From the NCBI RefSeq assembly GCF_000758925.1, contig NZ_JRNC01000039.1:1-61271 (forward strand): a DNA stretch of 61,271 nt, written 5' to 3'. Each line of letters opens with the position of its first letter. Position 1 is the stretch's first letter. Source of the stretch: Prevotella sp. S7-1-8 (GTDB lineage Bacteria; Bacteroidota; Bacteroidia; Bacteroidales; Bacteroidaceae). The notes under the pieces were generated by a model that was given only the letters and a program-made list of their open reading frames with translations, was not told the DNA's origin and made no database searches. Shown one piece after another: positions 46,187 to 55,241 of this stretch. Both the position numbers and the translations under genes were made by a program.

Positions 46187-46666
46187 TCATTTCATATTAG
46201 AGTCCACAAACGAGAGCGGCAAGAGATCTTTAACGCTTTTAATCCTATAAATTCCCTTTTTACCATAGAGCAGCACTTTCACGTCGCGCTGATACCTATC
46301 CTCCATCTCAAGCATCACTTGCCGACAGCCGCCACATGGAGTCACAGGGTTGTCAAGCGGCCCCAAGTTGTTTCTTGCCGCCACGGCAATCGTTGTTATC
46401 GCTTGCCCAGGACTATTGGCTTGAGCCGAGAAGATAGCTGTACGCTCTGCGCATAACCCAGATGGAAATGCCGCGTTCTCTTGGTTAGCACCTATAAACA
46501 CCTGCCCATCTTCAAGTCTTACTGCTGCGCCCACATAAAATTTACTGTATTTGGCATACGAATTTTTAGTGGCATCAATAGCCATTTGTACCAATTCTCG
46601 TTCATCACGAGCTAATTCATCCATCGAGCAGAAGTCTATGTTTATTGTTATATTGACTTGTCTCAT
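46187..46666 (-). CDS. cdd: Cytidine deaminase
   Basis: A 159-residue homotetramer-type zinc enzyme deaminating cytidine and deoxycytidine to uridine in pyrimidine salvage. The zinc site is formed by C-A-E in NAAFPSGLCAERTAIFSA (about residues 70-87) and PCGGCRQVMLEM (about 109-120, two Cys). The N-terminal AIDATKNSYAKYSKFYVGAAVRLEDG is normal. The length is slightly above the 130-140 of the smallest forms. It lies 26 bp after the beta-helix lipoprotein gene on the same strand and may be in one operon. Confidence 0.95.
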   Translation of the reverse strand: MRQVNITINIDFCSMDELARDERELVQMAIDATKNSYAKYSKFYVGAAVRLEDGQVFIGANQENAAFPSGLCAERTAIFSAQANSPGQAITTIAVAARNNLGPLDNPVTPCGGCRQVMLEMEDRYQRDVKVLLYGKKGIYRIKSVKDLLPLSFVDSNMK

Positions 46667-46692
46667 ATATTACTACGATTTAAGATGTTGTA

Positions 46693-48129
46693 TTACATTT
46701 TTATATATTCGAAAGCTCCTATGTCGGGTTTTTTGTCACGACGATTTCCATTTAGATCAATAGGGCTGGCAGTTTTTACGTTGGCCCTGTCAATGGCCAA
46801 TGATGCACTGTTCAATCTAAAGTCATATCGCAAACTCTTAGTGTCTATCTTCACAAAATGTTTAGCTCCACTTGTCGTCGTGTCTTTTACATTCTCATAT
46901 ATCACGTCTACATAGTGTACACTGTCAGCCGTTTGAAACTTAGGCATGCGCAAAAAGCAGTGGTCAAAATCATAATTGAATGCCAAGGTCGTATCTGGCT
47001 GCTTACACAAAAGTTGTTGTTCGGCATAACCCGTTATGAGCGTGTTGCTCACTCGCAAAGACAAAAGGGGGTGCTCCGACGTGAAACGCAACGCCACGCC
47101 ACGGTTGCCGTCAAAAGGATAAAACTGCGCCAAGGTGCAATTGTTCATGGACACGTTGCCACCATTGACGTATACACAGTCGGATAGCGTGTTTGTGATT
47201 TGTGAATTGGTAACGATGATATTTGCGTTATTGGTTACCAACCCATAGCCTTGGCAGTTGTGAATGGTCGTACCTTGAAGCGTCAACTTAGGTTTCGACA
47301 CGTCGGCAGAGTCAATAACAACACCGTCAAAGGCACCATGAATGTCTGTATGGCACATTTTGTTGTTATAAGACGAGGTAAAAAATCTTATTCCTTGCCA
47401 TTGCCCGGGCGTGAAATCGTAAGGCAAATAGCTGAACATCCGATCAATGCGGTCACCACGAAAAACAATGTTTTTCGTAGGTGTTCCTTCTGCCAATAGC
47501 CGTCCGTACACCTTGATCCCAGAGTCATTATGAAAATAGATTGTAGTTCCTGCCGCAATGGTAAGCGTGGCAGCGCTATCCACAGTGATACCGCCATAAA
47601 CGACGATAGGTTTTTCTTGCGCTTTTATCACTTCGTCTTTTGTTATATGCACGTTTTTCAATAACTCTGCATCCCATGAATGGGCGCTGAGAATTACCCG
47701 TTGCTCTACCCCGCTCTCAAGTGTGAATATTAAGTTGTCTTCTATTTTTTGAGGTCCAATGGCATGATTTTGCGGTGCTGTGAGTTCCACGAATACACGA
47801 ACACTGTCATCTCGTCTCACCTCAAGGTCTGTCGAAGCATGGTTTGTGGTTTCGCCAAGGTATGCCCCATCCACGTTTACGCGAAATCCAGACCGTCCGC
47901 CACTCTCCAATTTTACCGACCGGCATCGCAATCCATCGCCCGAGTGATTGTACACCCAAAACGACCGCATGGACGAAGGCACATTGCTGAACACGGTGTC
48001 TACATTCACCGTATCTGTGGAGAATGTCAACTCGTTGGCAGCGGATGCACCGAAACTGTCATCTTCGGCGCAAGATATCATTATCAATGCCACAATCGAC
48101 GGCAAAAAAAACAAAGGTTTGTATATCAT
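46693..48129 (-). CDS. Right-handed beta-helix lipoprotein
   Basis: A 478-residue surface or periplasmic lipoprotein with lipobox ALIMISC (Cys20). An immunoglobulin-like domain (about 30-155) is followed by a parallel beta-helix (about 160-400; repeats like VVIDSADVSKPKLTLQGTTIHNCQGYGLVTNNANIIVTNSQITN). It closes with SPIDLNGNRRDKKPDIGAFEY, the end signature common to beta-helix proteins of the choice-of-anchor Q type. Such folds bind or cut polysaccharides in many Bacteroidota, but no catalytic residues can be named. Downstream, cdd starts 26 bp later. Confidence 0.8.
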   Translation of the reverse strand: MIYKPLFFLPSIVALIMISCAEDDSFGASAANELTFSTDTVNVDTVFSNVPSSMRSFWVYNHSGDGLRCRSVKLESGGRSGFRVNVDGAYLGETTNHASTDLEVRRDDSVRVFVELTAPQNHAIGPQKIEDNLIFTLESGVEQRVILSAHSWDAELLKNVHITKDEVIKAQEKPIVVYGGITVDSAATLTIAAGTTIYFHNDSGIKVYGRLLAEGTPTKNIVFRGDRIDRMFSYLPYDFTPGQWQGIRFFTSSYNNKMCHTDIHGAFDGVVIDSADVSKPKLTLQGTTIHNCQGYGLVTNNANIIVTNSQITNTLSDCVYVNGGNVSMNNCTLAQFYPFDGNRGVALRFTSEHPLLSLRVSNTLITGYAEQQLLCKQPDTTLAFNYDFDHCFLRMPKFQTADSVHYVDVIYENVKDTTTSGAKHFVKIDTKSLRYDFRLNSASLAIDRANVKTASPIDLNGNRRDKKPDIGAFEYIKM

Positions 48130-48225
48130 TGATATATAAACGCTAAAAGAAATATTTTATTGCGACACTTCCCAGCTAAATAGATCATGATATAACTTAG
48201 GATGAGACATATACAACAATAATTT

Positions 48226-48606
48226 TCATCGAAGCGAATTAGCAACGGCGTGGCCTGCAAAAACAGCTATCATGCCAAGCGCCAAGCTAACGGTGATATA
48301 GATAGCAAGCGTGACGAAATCCCCGTTCTTAGCCATAGCCGAACTTTCGTGCATAAACGTGGAGAATGTAGTAAAGCCACCACAAAGCCCCGTGGTGAGC
48401 ATCAATTTCATGGGAGGTGACAACCATGCGCCAGTAGCGAGCATGCCCGAAAGAAACCCTATGACCAAGCAGCCTAACACATTAACCGCGAGAGTTCCTA
48501 AAGGGAAAGACAAGATGGCGAGCGTCTGAATGCCCTTGGAGACAAGAAAACGTAGTCCTCCGCCAAAAAAACTGCCTATGCTGACTATTATCAGATCTTT
48601 AAACAT
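48226..48606 (-). CDS. crcB: Fluoride ion transporter CrcB (Fluc)
   Basis: A 126-residue four-helix membrane protein that exports fluoride as a dual-topology dimer. Family motifs: GSFFGGGLRFLVSKG (about 11-25), FPLGTLAVNVLGCLVIGFLSGM (about 35-56, with the conserved Asn) and TGLCGGFTTFSTFMHE (about 72-87, with the Na/TM3-break Gly-Gly-Phe and the Phe box). A single gene, so probably a homodimer. I searched upstream for a fluoride riboswitch and saw none: only 86 bases separate it from the next gene. Confidence 0.93.
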   Translation of the reverse strand: MFKDLIIVSIGSFFGGGLRFLVSKGIQTLAILSFPLGTLAVNVLGCLVIGFLSGMLATGAWLSPPMKLMLTTGLCGGFTTFSTFMHESSAMAKNGDFVTLAIYITVSLALGMIAVFAGHAVANSLR

Positions 48607-48692
48607 CTTATAATATTTATGATACTATTTCTTAGTAACCAAAATTCTATGCAATATTGTCACAAACTTGAGCAAGCTATTTCGCTCCATCT

Positions 48693-49250
48693 CTACATGT
48701 CGCGCAACCTTGTCATGTGATAACCCATGCGCCTGAGTTGCATGGCCGCCCCCATTCCATACATCTCGTGTAGCGCGGCTACAAAAGCCCTAAAAGCGGG
48801 CTCTGTACCGCTTTGCAACGACAAGTGCAAGAACTGGTTGTACACGCGAGCCGCACACTCACTTACAATATCTTGCAAAAGATTAGCGCCAGCCTTGTCA
48901 AGCTGTAAAATTTCTTCTTTGATATAATCGTCAAGATGATCGTAGTCGCGTTTGTCACGCAGGTAAATATATATATTGTCAATTTGGCTATAACGTTCCC
49001 AATCAACATCCCAAAACTTGGCAACAGCCATGCCTACATACATTATCCAACCCAAAACAACTTTGGGATAGTCATTAAATTCGCGAATAGCATCAGGCAA
49101 GTAAGCCTCGCCTATTGAGGCCCATAATGCCTCAATGTCAGGAGCGTCGGGCAAAAGCTCGTCCACTTGGCTCTTTTCACGTAAATATTTGGCTATATTG
49201 TTGCGGAAAAGTGCCTCGTAATCTACCTTGTTGTCAATATTGTCTCTCAT
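48693..49250 (-). CDS. Conserved-looking helical protein of unknown function
   Basis: A 185-residue soluble, mostly helical protein. No family was recognised. Notable stretches are WASIGEAYLPDAIREFNDYPKVVLGWIMYVGMAVAKFWDVDWERY (about 44-88) and EMYGMGAAMQLRRMGYHMTRL at the end. It has a promoter 19 bases upstream (49269) and lies 86 bp before crcB. The function is unknown; no motif suggests an enzyme. Confidence 0.7.
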   Translation of the reverse strand: MRDNIDNKVDYEALFRNNIAKYLREKSQVDELLPDAPDIEALWASIGEAYLPDAIREFNDYPKVVLGWIMYVGMAVAKFWDVDWERYSQIDNIYIYLRDKRDYDHLDDYIKEEILQLDKAGANLLQDIVSECAARVYNQFLHLSLQSGTEPAFRAFVAALHEMYGMGAAMQLRRMGYHMTRLRDM

Positions 49251-49268
49251 TGTATTAATTTTATTGTT

Positions 49269-49277
49269 GCAAAGTTA
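49269..49277 (-). promoter_or_regulatory. -7 promoter element
   Basis: The minus strand reads TAACTTTGC, 19 bases before the ATG at 49250. Confidence 0.75.
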
Positions 49278-49330
49278 CATATTTTATTTCGCTCTGATTT
49301 GTTTTTGCAAAAGTTTTGTACAGTGTGGCG

Positions 49331-50590
49331 TCAATCGGATACAATGCTATTTCCAACTACAAATCCCGTGGTCCACGCAGCTTGTAAATTAAACCCGCCA
49401 GTGACACCATCCACGTCGAGCACCTCGCCCGCGAAATACAGTCCATGGCAAACCTTGCTTTGCAATGTGTTAAAATCAACACCGTCAAGCGCAATACCAC
49501 CACAAGTGACAAACTCGTCACGATACGTGCCCCTGCCACGGATGTCGTAAACATCGTTGGTAAGTGTCTCCAAAAGCTTGTTAAGCCCCTTGTTTCCCAA
49601 CTCACGCCAGAGTCGCCCATCAGGCAGGTTGTTCTTGTGCAACATGTACAGCCACAATCTTGAGGGCAAACCGAATGGGCGTACAGTGCCCAACTGTTTT
49701 CTCGGATTGGCTTTGGCCACTTTCGAAAGCTCCCCCTCCACCACATTTCTGTCCGTTATGTTCACCCAGTTAATAGCCACTTTTGAATGATAATCCACTT
49801 CATACAAATGTCGAGCGGCTCTTGAAGACAGTTTGAGAGCTGCCGGGCCGCTTATGCCCCAATGTGTAATGAGCAACGGTCCAGATGCGCGAAATTTGGT
49901 TGTCGGGATAGTTGTTTGTACCGCATTGACGACAGTGCCCATGAGCGACAGCAAGCGCTGATCATCGATTTTAAAAGTGAACAGAGATGGTATGGGTTGC
50001 TCCATGCGTATGCCTAAATGGCAAAGACCGAGCAAGTCGGCTCGGTGTGGCATGCCGCCAGTGGCAATAGCAACACAATCAAAGCGCTCATGAATGCCAT
50101 TGACCATGTTGATTAGCCAACCTCCGTCTGCGGATGGTGTCAACGACGCTATTTTCTGCTCAGTCTTGATATTCACATTGAGTTTGCGCGCCTCGTTTAC
50201 AAGACAGCCCACAACACTCATGGCGTCTTGTGACTCGGGAAATACACAATGGTCGTCTTGGCTTACCAAGCGCACGCCATGACTTTCAAACCATTGCCAT
50301 GTATCACGCTGATCAAAAAAATTGAACAGCCGTTTCATGAGCCTGGAACCACGTGGGTACACTTGTTTCAAGTCAGAGATATTGTCGAACGTGTTTGTAA
50401 GGTTACACCGGCCACCGCCAGTGACAGCCACCTTGGCCAAAACATCGCGAGCCTTCTCAAGGATAGTGACCTCCACAGAATCATTAGATTGCTTGGCTGA
50501 AATAGCGGCGAAAAAACCAGCCGCACCTCCGCCAATAATTGCTATTTTCTTCTTTTTTTTGTGCTGTTCTAAAAAAGTGTGAAAGCCCAT
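49331..50590 (-). CDS. BaiN/HI0933-family flavoprotein
   Basis: A 419-residue FAD-dependent oxidoreductase of the HI0933/BaiN/RdsA family. The FAD-binding motif is IAIIGGGAAGFFAAISAKQ (about 17-35), followed by GGGRCNLTNTF near residue 57, a family hallmark, and a C-terminal FAD contact LYFAGEVLDVDGVTGGFNLQAAWTTGFVVG (about 385-414). The basic run KKKKK before the Rossmann fold is normal. Its substrate is unknown in most bacteria. Monocistronic; no clear operon partner. Confidence 0.9.
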   Translation of the reverse strand: MGFHTFLEQHKKKKKIAIIGGGAAGFFAAISAKQSNDSVEVTILEKARDVLAKVAVTGGGRCNLTNTFDNISDLKQVYPRGSRLMKRLFNFFDQRDTWQWFESHGVRLVSQDDHCVFPESQDAMSVVGCLVNEARKLNVNIKTEQKIASLTPSADGGWLINMVNGIHERFDCVAIATGGMPHRADLLGLCHLGIRMEQPIPSLFTFKIDDQRLLSLMGTVVNAVQTTIPTTKFRASGPLLITHWGISGPAALKLSSRAARHLYEVDYHSKVAINWVNITDRNVVEGELSKVAKANPRKQLGTVRPFGLPSRLWLYMLHKNNLPDGRLWRELGNKGLNKLLETLTNDVYDIRGRGTYRDEFVTCGGIALDGVDFNTLQSKVCHGLYFAGEVLDVDGVTGGFNLQAAWTTGFVVGNSIVSD

Positions 50591-50615
50591 ATATTCTTAT
50601 CTTTGTATTTGAAAA

Positions 50616-50624
50616 ACAAAAATA
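50616..50624 (-). promoter_or_regulatory. -7 promoter element of the flavoprotein gene
   Basis: The minus strand reads TATTTTTGT, 26 bases before the ATG at 50590. The match is weaker because of the AT-rich context. Confidence 0.45.
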
Positions 50625-51112
50625 ACAAAATAATAATAAAAACGGATCTTGCGCAATCATAAATTTGGGGAATTATTTTCAAACACAAGCAGCAAGTGAT
50701 TTTTTGTACTCTTACCATTTAAGCATCTCTCGCAGAAATTACAAATCTAACTTCGCTTTTCAGAACGATTGGCGTTCCCAAGCATTCTTTCGCGACTGGC
50801 ACTACACGCTGCTGAATCATTTCGGTAAGCAGGCGGTGTTCTTCCTGTCGCAAGCTTGACTTTAGAAATACCGTTTATGCCTCCCTCACCCTTGTCATCC
50901 TTTTACGCCGAGGTGTGTGGTTGGGCGCACTATACCCATTCAGTTTTAAATGGTTGCTGCGAAGTTACAAACCTTGCCATATTTTAGCAAGCGAATTTCT
51001 CCTATATAACCCCTATCATTTTTCCGCGATTAGTAATTAAAGAATTAGTACATATAATACGATTTTAATTTCTGAAATATAAATAGTTGTGATAATTCAA
51101 CAATGCATGTTA
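50625..51112. other. Gene-free stretch with a possible gene fragment
   Basis: A 64-codon plus-strand frame at 50665-50859 ends ...DWHYTLLNHFGKQAVFFLSQA and looks like a C-terminal protein fragment, but no start, promoter or family is seen. The rest is AT-rich without features. Confidence 0.35.
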
Positions 51113-51877
51113 TTATAGTTCCAAACTCATGCCGTCATAAGCAAAATGAATGTCTGGCGGCAGTCGGTTTTCCGCCTTGTCATGCAATCCAATGCGATGC
51201 GTAAGATGTGTTAGAAAGGTACGTTTAGCTCCTATTTTCCGAGCGAACTTGATTGCCTCTGGCACTATAAGATGGCTATGGTGCGTATCTTTCCATCGAA
51301 GCGCATTAATGATTAAGGTGTCAATACCTTGCAAATAGGTCATCTCTTCTACGGCGATAGACTTCATGTCCGTGATGTATGCGGTGGAGCCAAACCTATA
51401 CCCTAATATGGGCAGTCGATCATGCAGAACCTCAATAGGTTTGACAGCTATGTCGCCAATTTTCAAATCATCGTGTTTCGCTATAGCATGAAGGCTCAAT
51501 TTGGGAACCCCCGGATACAAATGCTCTGCAAAACAGTAGGGGAAACAGCGTCGCACGGCGCTCACCGTAGCGGCGTTGGCATAAATATCTATGTCGCCAA
51601 ACTTGCAATATGGACGTAAATCGTCTATGCCTCCTATATGATCATAATGCTCGTGCGTGAGCAGTATGCCATTTATTTTACGAAAAGGCACACGCAAGAG
51701 TTGCATTCGAATATCAGGACCACAATCTATAAGTATGCGCGTGGTAGAATTTTCTATCATTGCGGCAGCTCGAAAACGCTTGTTTCGAACGTCCACGCTG
51801 GTACATACCTCGCAATTACAACCCAAAACTGGTACGCCATTAGAAGTTCCTGTTCCTAAAAAAGTAAGTCTCAACAC
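51113..51877 (-). CDS. MBL-fold metallo-hydrolase
   Basis: A 254-residue metallo-beta-lactamase-fold phosphodiesterase-like hydrolase. The metal motif is HEHYDHIGGIDDLRPY (HxHxDH, near residue 75), preceded by LGTGTSNGVPVLGCNCEVC at the N-terminus (PhnP/RNase Z-like opening with two Cys). Further metal ligands are in VLHDRLPILGYRFG and THLTHRIGLHD. It is likely a cyclic phosphodiesterase by similarity to PhnP; the substrate is unproven. The frame is open 54 bases further, but the GTG at 51877 begins one base past the murB stop and matches the family start, so it is preferred. Translationally coupled to murB. Confidence 0.82.
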   Translation of the reverse strand: MLRLTFLGTGTSNGVPVLGCNCEVCTSVDVRNKRFRAAAMIENSTTRILIDCGPDIRMQLLRVPFRKINGILLTHEHYDHIGGIDDLRPYCKFGDIDIYANAATVSAVRRCFPYCFAEHLYPGVPKLSLHAIAKHDDLKIGDIAVKPIEVLHDRLPILGYRFGSTAYITDMKSIAVEEMTYLQGIDTLIINALRWKDTHHSHLIVPEAIKFARKIGAKRTFLTHLTHRIGLHDKAENRLPPDIHFAYDGMSLEL

Positions 51878-51878
51878 A

Positions 51879-52967
51879 TTATTTGATATTAACTTCAGGA
51901 ATAATGGATACCCCGAACGTGTCAAAAACATCTTTTTGGATGGCTCTCATCAAGTTTACGACATCTTGACCGGAAGCGCCTCCATAATTCACAAGCACTA
52001 ACGCTTGCTTGTCGTAGACACCAACATTTCCAACCCGTTTGCCTTTCCATCCACAATGGTCAATCATCCATCCGGCAGGAATTTTATAGACCTTCCTCCC
52101 CATGCGGTTGGTCATAGCCGCAACTTCTGCGCCCAATGTTGCCACATCCACCTCAAAATACTTGATATTCGGGAATTTTTTTTTCAAATTTTCCAATTTG
52201 TTTTTATCCACCATGGGGTTCATAAAGAAGCTTCCCGCATTGCCCAATACAGCAGGATCTGGCAATTTGGAACGTCGAATATCTATAATGATATTACGCA
52301 AAATTTGTGGCGTAAGCTCGCTTTCTGAAATACGCTGTTCGTCTAAAACCTTTTGAAGGTTTCCATAGTTAAGACATGGCGTAAATTTAGTGGACAATTT
52401 GTATGTGACGTGAGTAATGATAAACCTGTCTTTCCACTCATGCTTAAATCGGCTCTGACGGTATCCGTATTGGCAATCGACAGGCCAAATCGACACCACC
52501 TTACCTGTAGAGAGGTCAACCGCCTCTATATTGTACAACATGTCTTTTATCTCTGTTCCATAAGCGCCGATGTTTTGAACGGCAGATGCGCCACACTCGC
52601 CAGGAATCAGGCTAAGGTTTTCCATACCACAGTATCCATGCGAAACAGCGTACGCCACAACGTCATCGAAGCAAGTTCCAGCCCAGCATCTAAGGTATAT
52701 GGCATTAGCTTCGTCACGCGCCAAGCTCTCTTCCACGTCAAACCGCTTGGATGGCGTTATCACCTTTCCCTTAAAATCATGTGTCAAAAGCAGGTTGCTG
52801 CCACCACCCAAAAGTAGATATTCGCATTTGTCTTCGACAGAAATGCGTTGTTCTTTTGCCAAGCTCATCGCATCGTCTATCGACTCAAATATCACAAACT
52901 CATCACATTGACAGTCAATGCCGAACGTATTGTGACGAAGTAAAGAACAGTTTTTGTATCGTTTCAT
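51879..52967 (-). CDS. murB: UDP-N-acetylenolpyruvoylglucosamine reductase
   Basis: A 362-residue flavoenzyme making UDP-MurNAc, the second committed step of peptidoglycan synthesis. FAD site: YLLLGGGSNLLLTHDFKG (about 52-69) and SLIPGECGASAVQNIGAYGTEIKD (about 118-141). The substrate and catalytic region holds AGSFFMNPMVDKNKL (Ser proton donor, about 244-258), and the C-terminal Glu is in SIIPEVNIK. It is of the type I class. The long frame up to 53078 is ignored because the ATG at 52967 (MKRYKNCSLLRHNTFGI) is the usual start. It sits between a DUF4348 lipoprotein (upstream, 40 bp) and the MBL hydrolase (downstream, 1 bp), forming an operon. Confidence 0.95.
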   Translation of the reverse strand: MKRYKNCSLLRHNTFGIDCQCDEFVIFESIDDAMSLAKEQRISVEDKCEYLLLGGGSNLLLTHDFKGKVITPSKRFDVEESLARDEANAIYLRCWAGTCFDDVVAYAVSHGYCGMENLSLIPGECGASAVQNIGAYGTEIKDMLYNIEAVDLSTGKVVSIWPVDCQYGYRQSRFKHEWKDRFIITHVTYKLSTKFTPCLNYGNLQKVLDEQRISESELTPQILRNIIIDIRRSKLPDPAVLGNAGSFFMNPMVDKNKLENLKKKFPNIKYFEVDVATLGAEVAAMTNRMGRKVYKIPAGWMIDHCGWKGKRVGNVGVYDKQALVLVNYGGASGQDVVNLMRAIQKDVFDTFGVSIIPEVNIK

Positions 52968-53007
52968 AGAAAGAATACTTTTAGAAAAGGTATACGTCAA
53001 TCTACTA

Positions 53008-53862
53008 TTATCCATTAAAGCGGGTGAGTTTCCAATGTTCGCCTTTCTTTTTGAAATCCATTTCCATCTCAAAACCATTGGCGATGCCTCGGATTACGAA
53101 TATCTTTCGATTTGACCTCGCGCTGTGCGGACCATACAAAATGTTATAGATCACATTTGAAGGGATAAGCCCCGGCTTGAAATCAGGCCACTGCTGGGGC
53201 ATCATTATGCCTGTAATATTTCCGAAATCATCATTCGGATCAGGGGCGGAAAACTCCACCTCGTCCGCCATGCTCGCAATCTGAAAATCGGGATCCTCCG
53301 AAAAACGTTTGTAAAACTTGAGAAAATCAGCGTTTTTATTCTGCTTAATGTTTTGGTAATGGATTGACGTCAACTTCCATTCCCCATTTATTCTATCAAA
53401 TTGAAAAGACTCAACCATCTGTTTGTTAAGATATATTCGCTCTATTACAACATGCTCCAGGGTAGTGTCTTTAACTATTTTCAACTGTTTCTGATTGTCT
53501 AAAATGAGCGTATAATATTCTTGAGGCATGAAGAAATGGTCAATTCTCCAATTGGCTTCTTCTATTTTTTTTGTCATCTTGTTACCCCGAAATACCGGCA
53601 ATGGAAATGCAATGCGCTTACGCTGGAGCTTTTTGTTGGCTGCAAAATTGAATATAAAGTCATCAAACAGTTCGTCGGCAGCCTTGGGCATAGGCGTCTC
53701 GGCAATCACATTTTCCATAGTGTCTTGAGAGGTAGTGTCGAGTTCCGTGCTATCTGTCAAAACGCTATCCATCGACATAGGTTTCTTATTGGTACATCCA
53801 TTGGAGATAAAGAAAGTCAATGTCAATAAAGACCCGAAAACAAAAACAAATTCTTTTCTCAT
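53008..53862 (-). CDS. DUF4348-like lipoprotein
   Basis: A 284-residue lipoprotein: signal peptide with lipobox TFFISNGC (Cys at about 23), then an acidic/Ser/Thr linker. The folded part (about 60-284) matches the DUF4348 pattern of Bacteroidota by eye (DDFIFNFAANKKLQRKRIAFPLPV, RIDHFFMPQEYYTLILDN, GEHWKLTRFNG at the end). The function is unknown. The chosen ATG (53862) follows a promoter at 53885; the frame extends further but into the promoter. It is first in an operon with murB and the MBL hydrolase, so a cell-envelope role is plausible. Confidence 0.78.
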   Translation of the reverse strand: MRKEFVFVFGSLLTLTFFISNGCTNKKPMSMDSVLTDSTELDTTSQDTMENVIAETPMPKAADELFDDFIFNFAANKKLQRKRIAFPLPVFRGNKMTKKIEEANWRIDHFFMPQEYYTLILDNQKQLKIVKDTTLEHVVIERIYLNKQMVESFQFDRINGEWKLTSIHYQNIKQNKNADFLKFYKRFSEDPDFQIASMADEVEFSAPDPNDDFGNITGIMMPQQWPDFKPGLIPSNVIYNILYGPHSARSNRKIFVIRGIANGFEMEMDFKKKGEHWKLTRFNG

Positions 53863-53884
53863 ATCAAATCGTTCATAAACATAC

Positions 53885-53893
53885 GCAAAAGTA
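53885..53893 (-). promoter_or_regulatory. -7 promoter element of the DUF4348-murB operon
   Basis: The minus strand reads TACTTTTGC, 23 bases before the ATG at 53862. It lies back to back with the pheS promoter 45 bases away. Confidence 0.7.
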
Positions 53894-53937
53894 AGCATTA
53901 TTTTTCATATTAGTTTACTTTTTCCAATAAAACTTAG

Positions 53938-53946
53938 TAACTTTGC
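53938..53946 (+). promoter_or_regulatory. -7 promoter element of pheS
   Basis: TAACTTTGC is a perfect -7 match, 26 bases before the ATG at 53972. It argues for that ATG over the TTG at 53954. Confidence 0.75.
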
Positions 53947-53971
53947 ATACGAATTGTTAGATCTTGATAAG

Positions 53972-55009
53972 ATGATTTTAGATAAGATAGACGAGCTGCT
54001 CAACGAGGTGGCCAGTATGTCAGCAAAAAACGCTGACGAGATAGAGCAACTACGGTTGAAATATCTTAGCAAAAAAGGCAAGATAAACGCCGTGATGGGC
54101 GAGTTTAGAAATGTTGCTGCCGACCAAAAAAAAACGGTTGGCATTAAGATTAACGAACTTAAAAAAGTTGCGCACGACAAACTAAACGAGCTGCGCGAGC
54201 AGGTGGCCACAACCGAGACAGGGACCGAAAGCATAGACCTGACACGCACAGCGTATCCCATTCCTGTTGGAACTCGTCACCCACTAACCATTGTCAAAAA
54301 CGAGATTGTCAGTATTTTCCAACGTATGGGCTTTGTGCTCTACCAAGGACCAGAGATTGATGACGACAATCATGTTTTCACCATGCTCAACTTTGCGGCC
54401 GACCATCCCGCGCGTGACATGCAAGACACGTTTTTCATTTCCAAGAATGACAACGACGTAACGCAAAATGTAATTTTGCGCTCGCACACCTCCGGTGACG
54501 AGGCTCATTTTATGGAAAGCCACCAACCGCCCATACGTATACTTTGCCCGGGCCGAGTTTATCGTAACGAGGCCATTTCGGCGCGTGCGCATTGTTTTTT
54601 TCATCAAGTGGAAGGGCTATATGTGGACAAGGGCGTGAGTTTTGCCGATCTCAAGCAAGCGTTGTTCACGTTTGCTCGTGAAATGTTTGGCACGGAAACC
54701 AAAATACGCCTTCGCCCGTCATACTTCCCATTTACGGAACCAAGTGCGGAGATGGACATATCATGCAATATTTGTGGTGGCAAGGGTTGTGGATTTTGCA
54801 AACACACAGGATGGGTGGAAATCTTGGGATGCGGCATGGTTGACCCTCATGACCTTGAGGCTTGTGGCATAGATTCGAGCGTTTATACAGGTTTTGCTTT
54901 TGGCATGGGCGTGGAGCGCATTACGAACTTGAAATATCGCGTGAGCGACCTCCGCTTATTCTCCGAGAATGACACTCGCTTCTTGGAACAGTTCAAAAGC
55001 ACTTATTAA
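53972..55009 (+). CDS. pheS: Phenylalanyl-tRNA synthetase alpha subunit
   Basis: A 345-residue catalytic subunit of the alpha2beta2 class II synthetase that charges tRNA-Phe. An N-terminal coiled coil (about 1-85) is followed by the class II core: motif 2 in HFMESHQPPIRILCPGRVYRNE (about 170-191) and motif 3 in GFAFGMGVERITNLKY (about 306-321). The Cys-rich insert CNICGGKGCGFC (about 263-274) is a zinc-knuckle-like pattern seen in part of the family. pheT is not adjacent, so the subunits are encoded apart here. The start at 53972 is supported by the promoter position; the TTG at 53954 is upstream of the likely transcription start. Confidence 0.95.
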   Translation: MILDKIDELLNEVASMSAKNADEIEQLRLKYLSKKGKINAVMGEFRNVAADQKKTVGIKINELKKVAHDKLNELREQVATTETGTESIDLTRTAYPIPVGTRHPLTIVKNEIVSIFQRMGFVLYQGPEIDDDNHVFTMLNFAADHPARDMQDTFFISKNDNDVTQNVILRSHTSGDEAHFMESHQPPIRILCPGRVYRNEAISARAHCFFHQVEGLYVDKGVSFADLKQALFTFAREMFGTETKIRLRPSYFPFTEPSAEMDISCNICGGKGCGFCKHTGWVEILGCGMVDPHDLEACGIDSSVYTGFAFGMGVERITNLKYRVSDLRLFSENDTRFLEQFKSTY

Positions 55010-55189
55010 AGCATGTGTTAGACAGCGCGATTATGCTTTGAAATGTAAATCAAGAACACGGCTTTGTAATGTTGAATCTCTAAATATTTAAGATAGAATT
55101 GTATTTTTGTGTCGAGAAAAAATATTCCTCCCGAGGCAAAATAACAAATGGCACAATACAAATAACATAAAAATCTTTTCCCCATGAAG

Positions 55190-55241
55190 TGGCAGGGATA
55201 GGCAATTTATATCGTATCCAACGCTTATCCCTGCCATTTTT
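55190..55241 (+). terminator. Rho-independent terminator of pheS
   Basis: TGGCAGGGATA (55190-55200) pairs perfectly with TATCCCTGCCA (55226-55236), followed by TTTTTAT. It is 180 bases after the pheS stop, so the 3' untranslated region is long. Confidence 0.75.

Noticed and set aside
48607..48692. Possible fluoride riboswitch before crcB
   Set aside because: The gap is only 86 bases and lacks the GGNGAUGG-type core of the fluoride aptamer.
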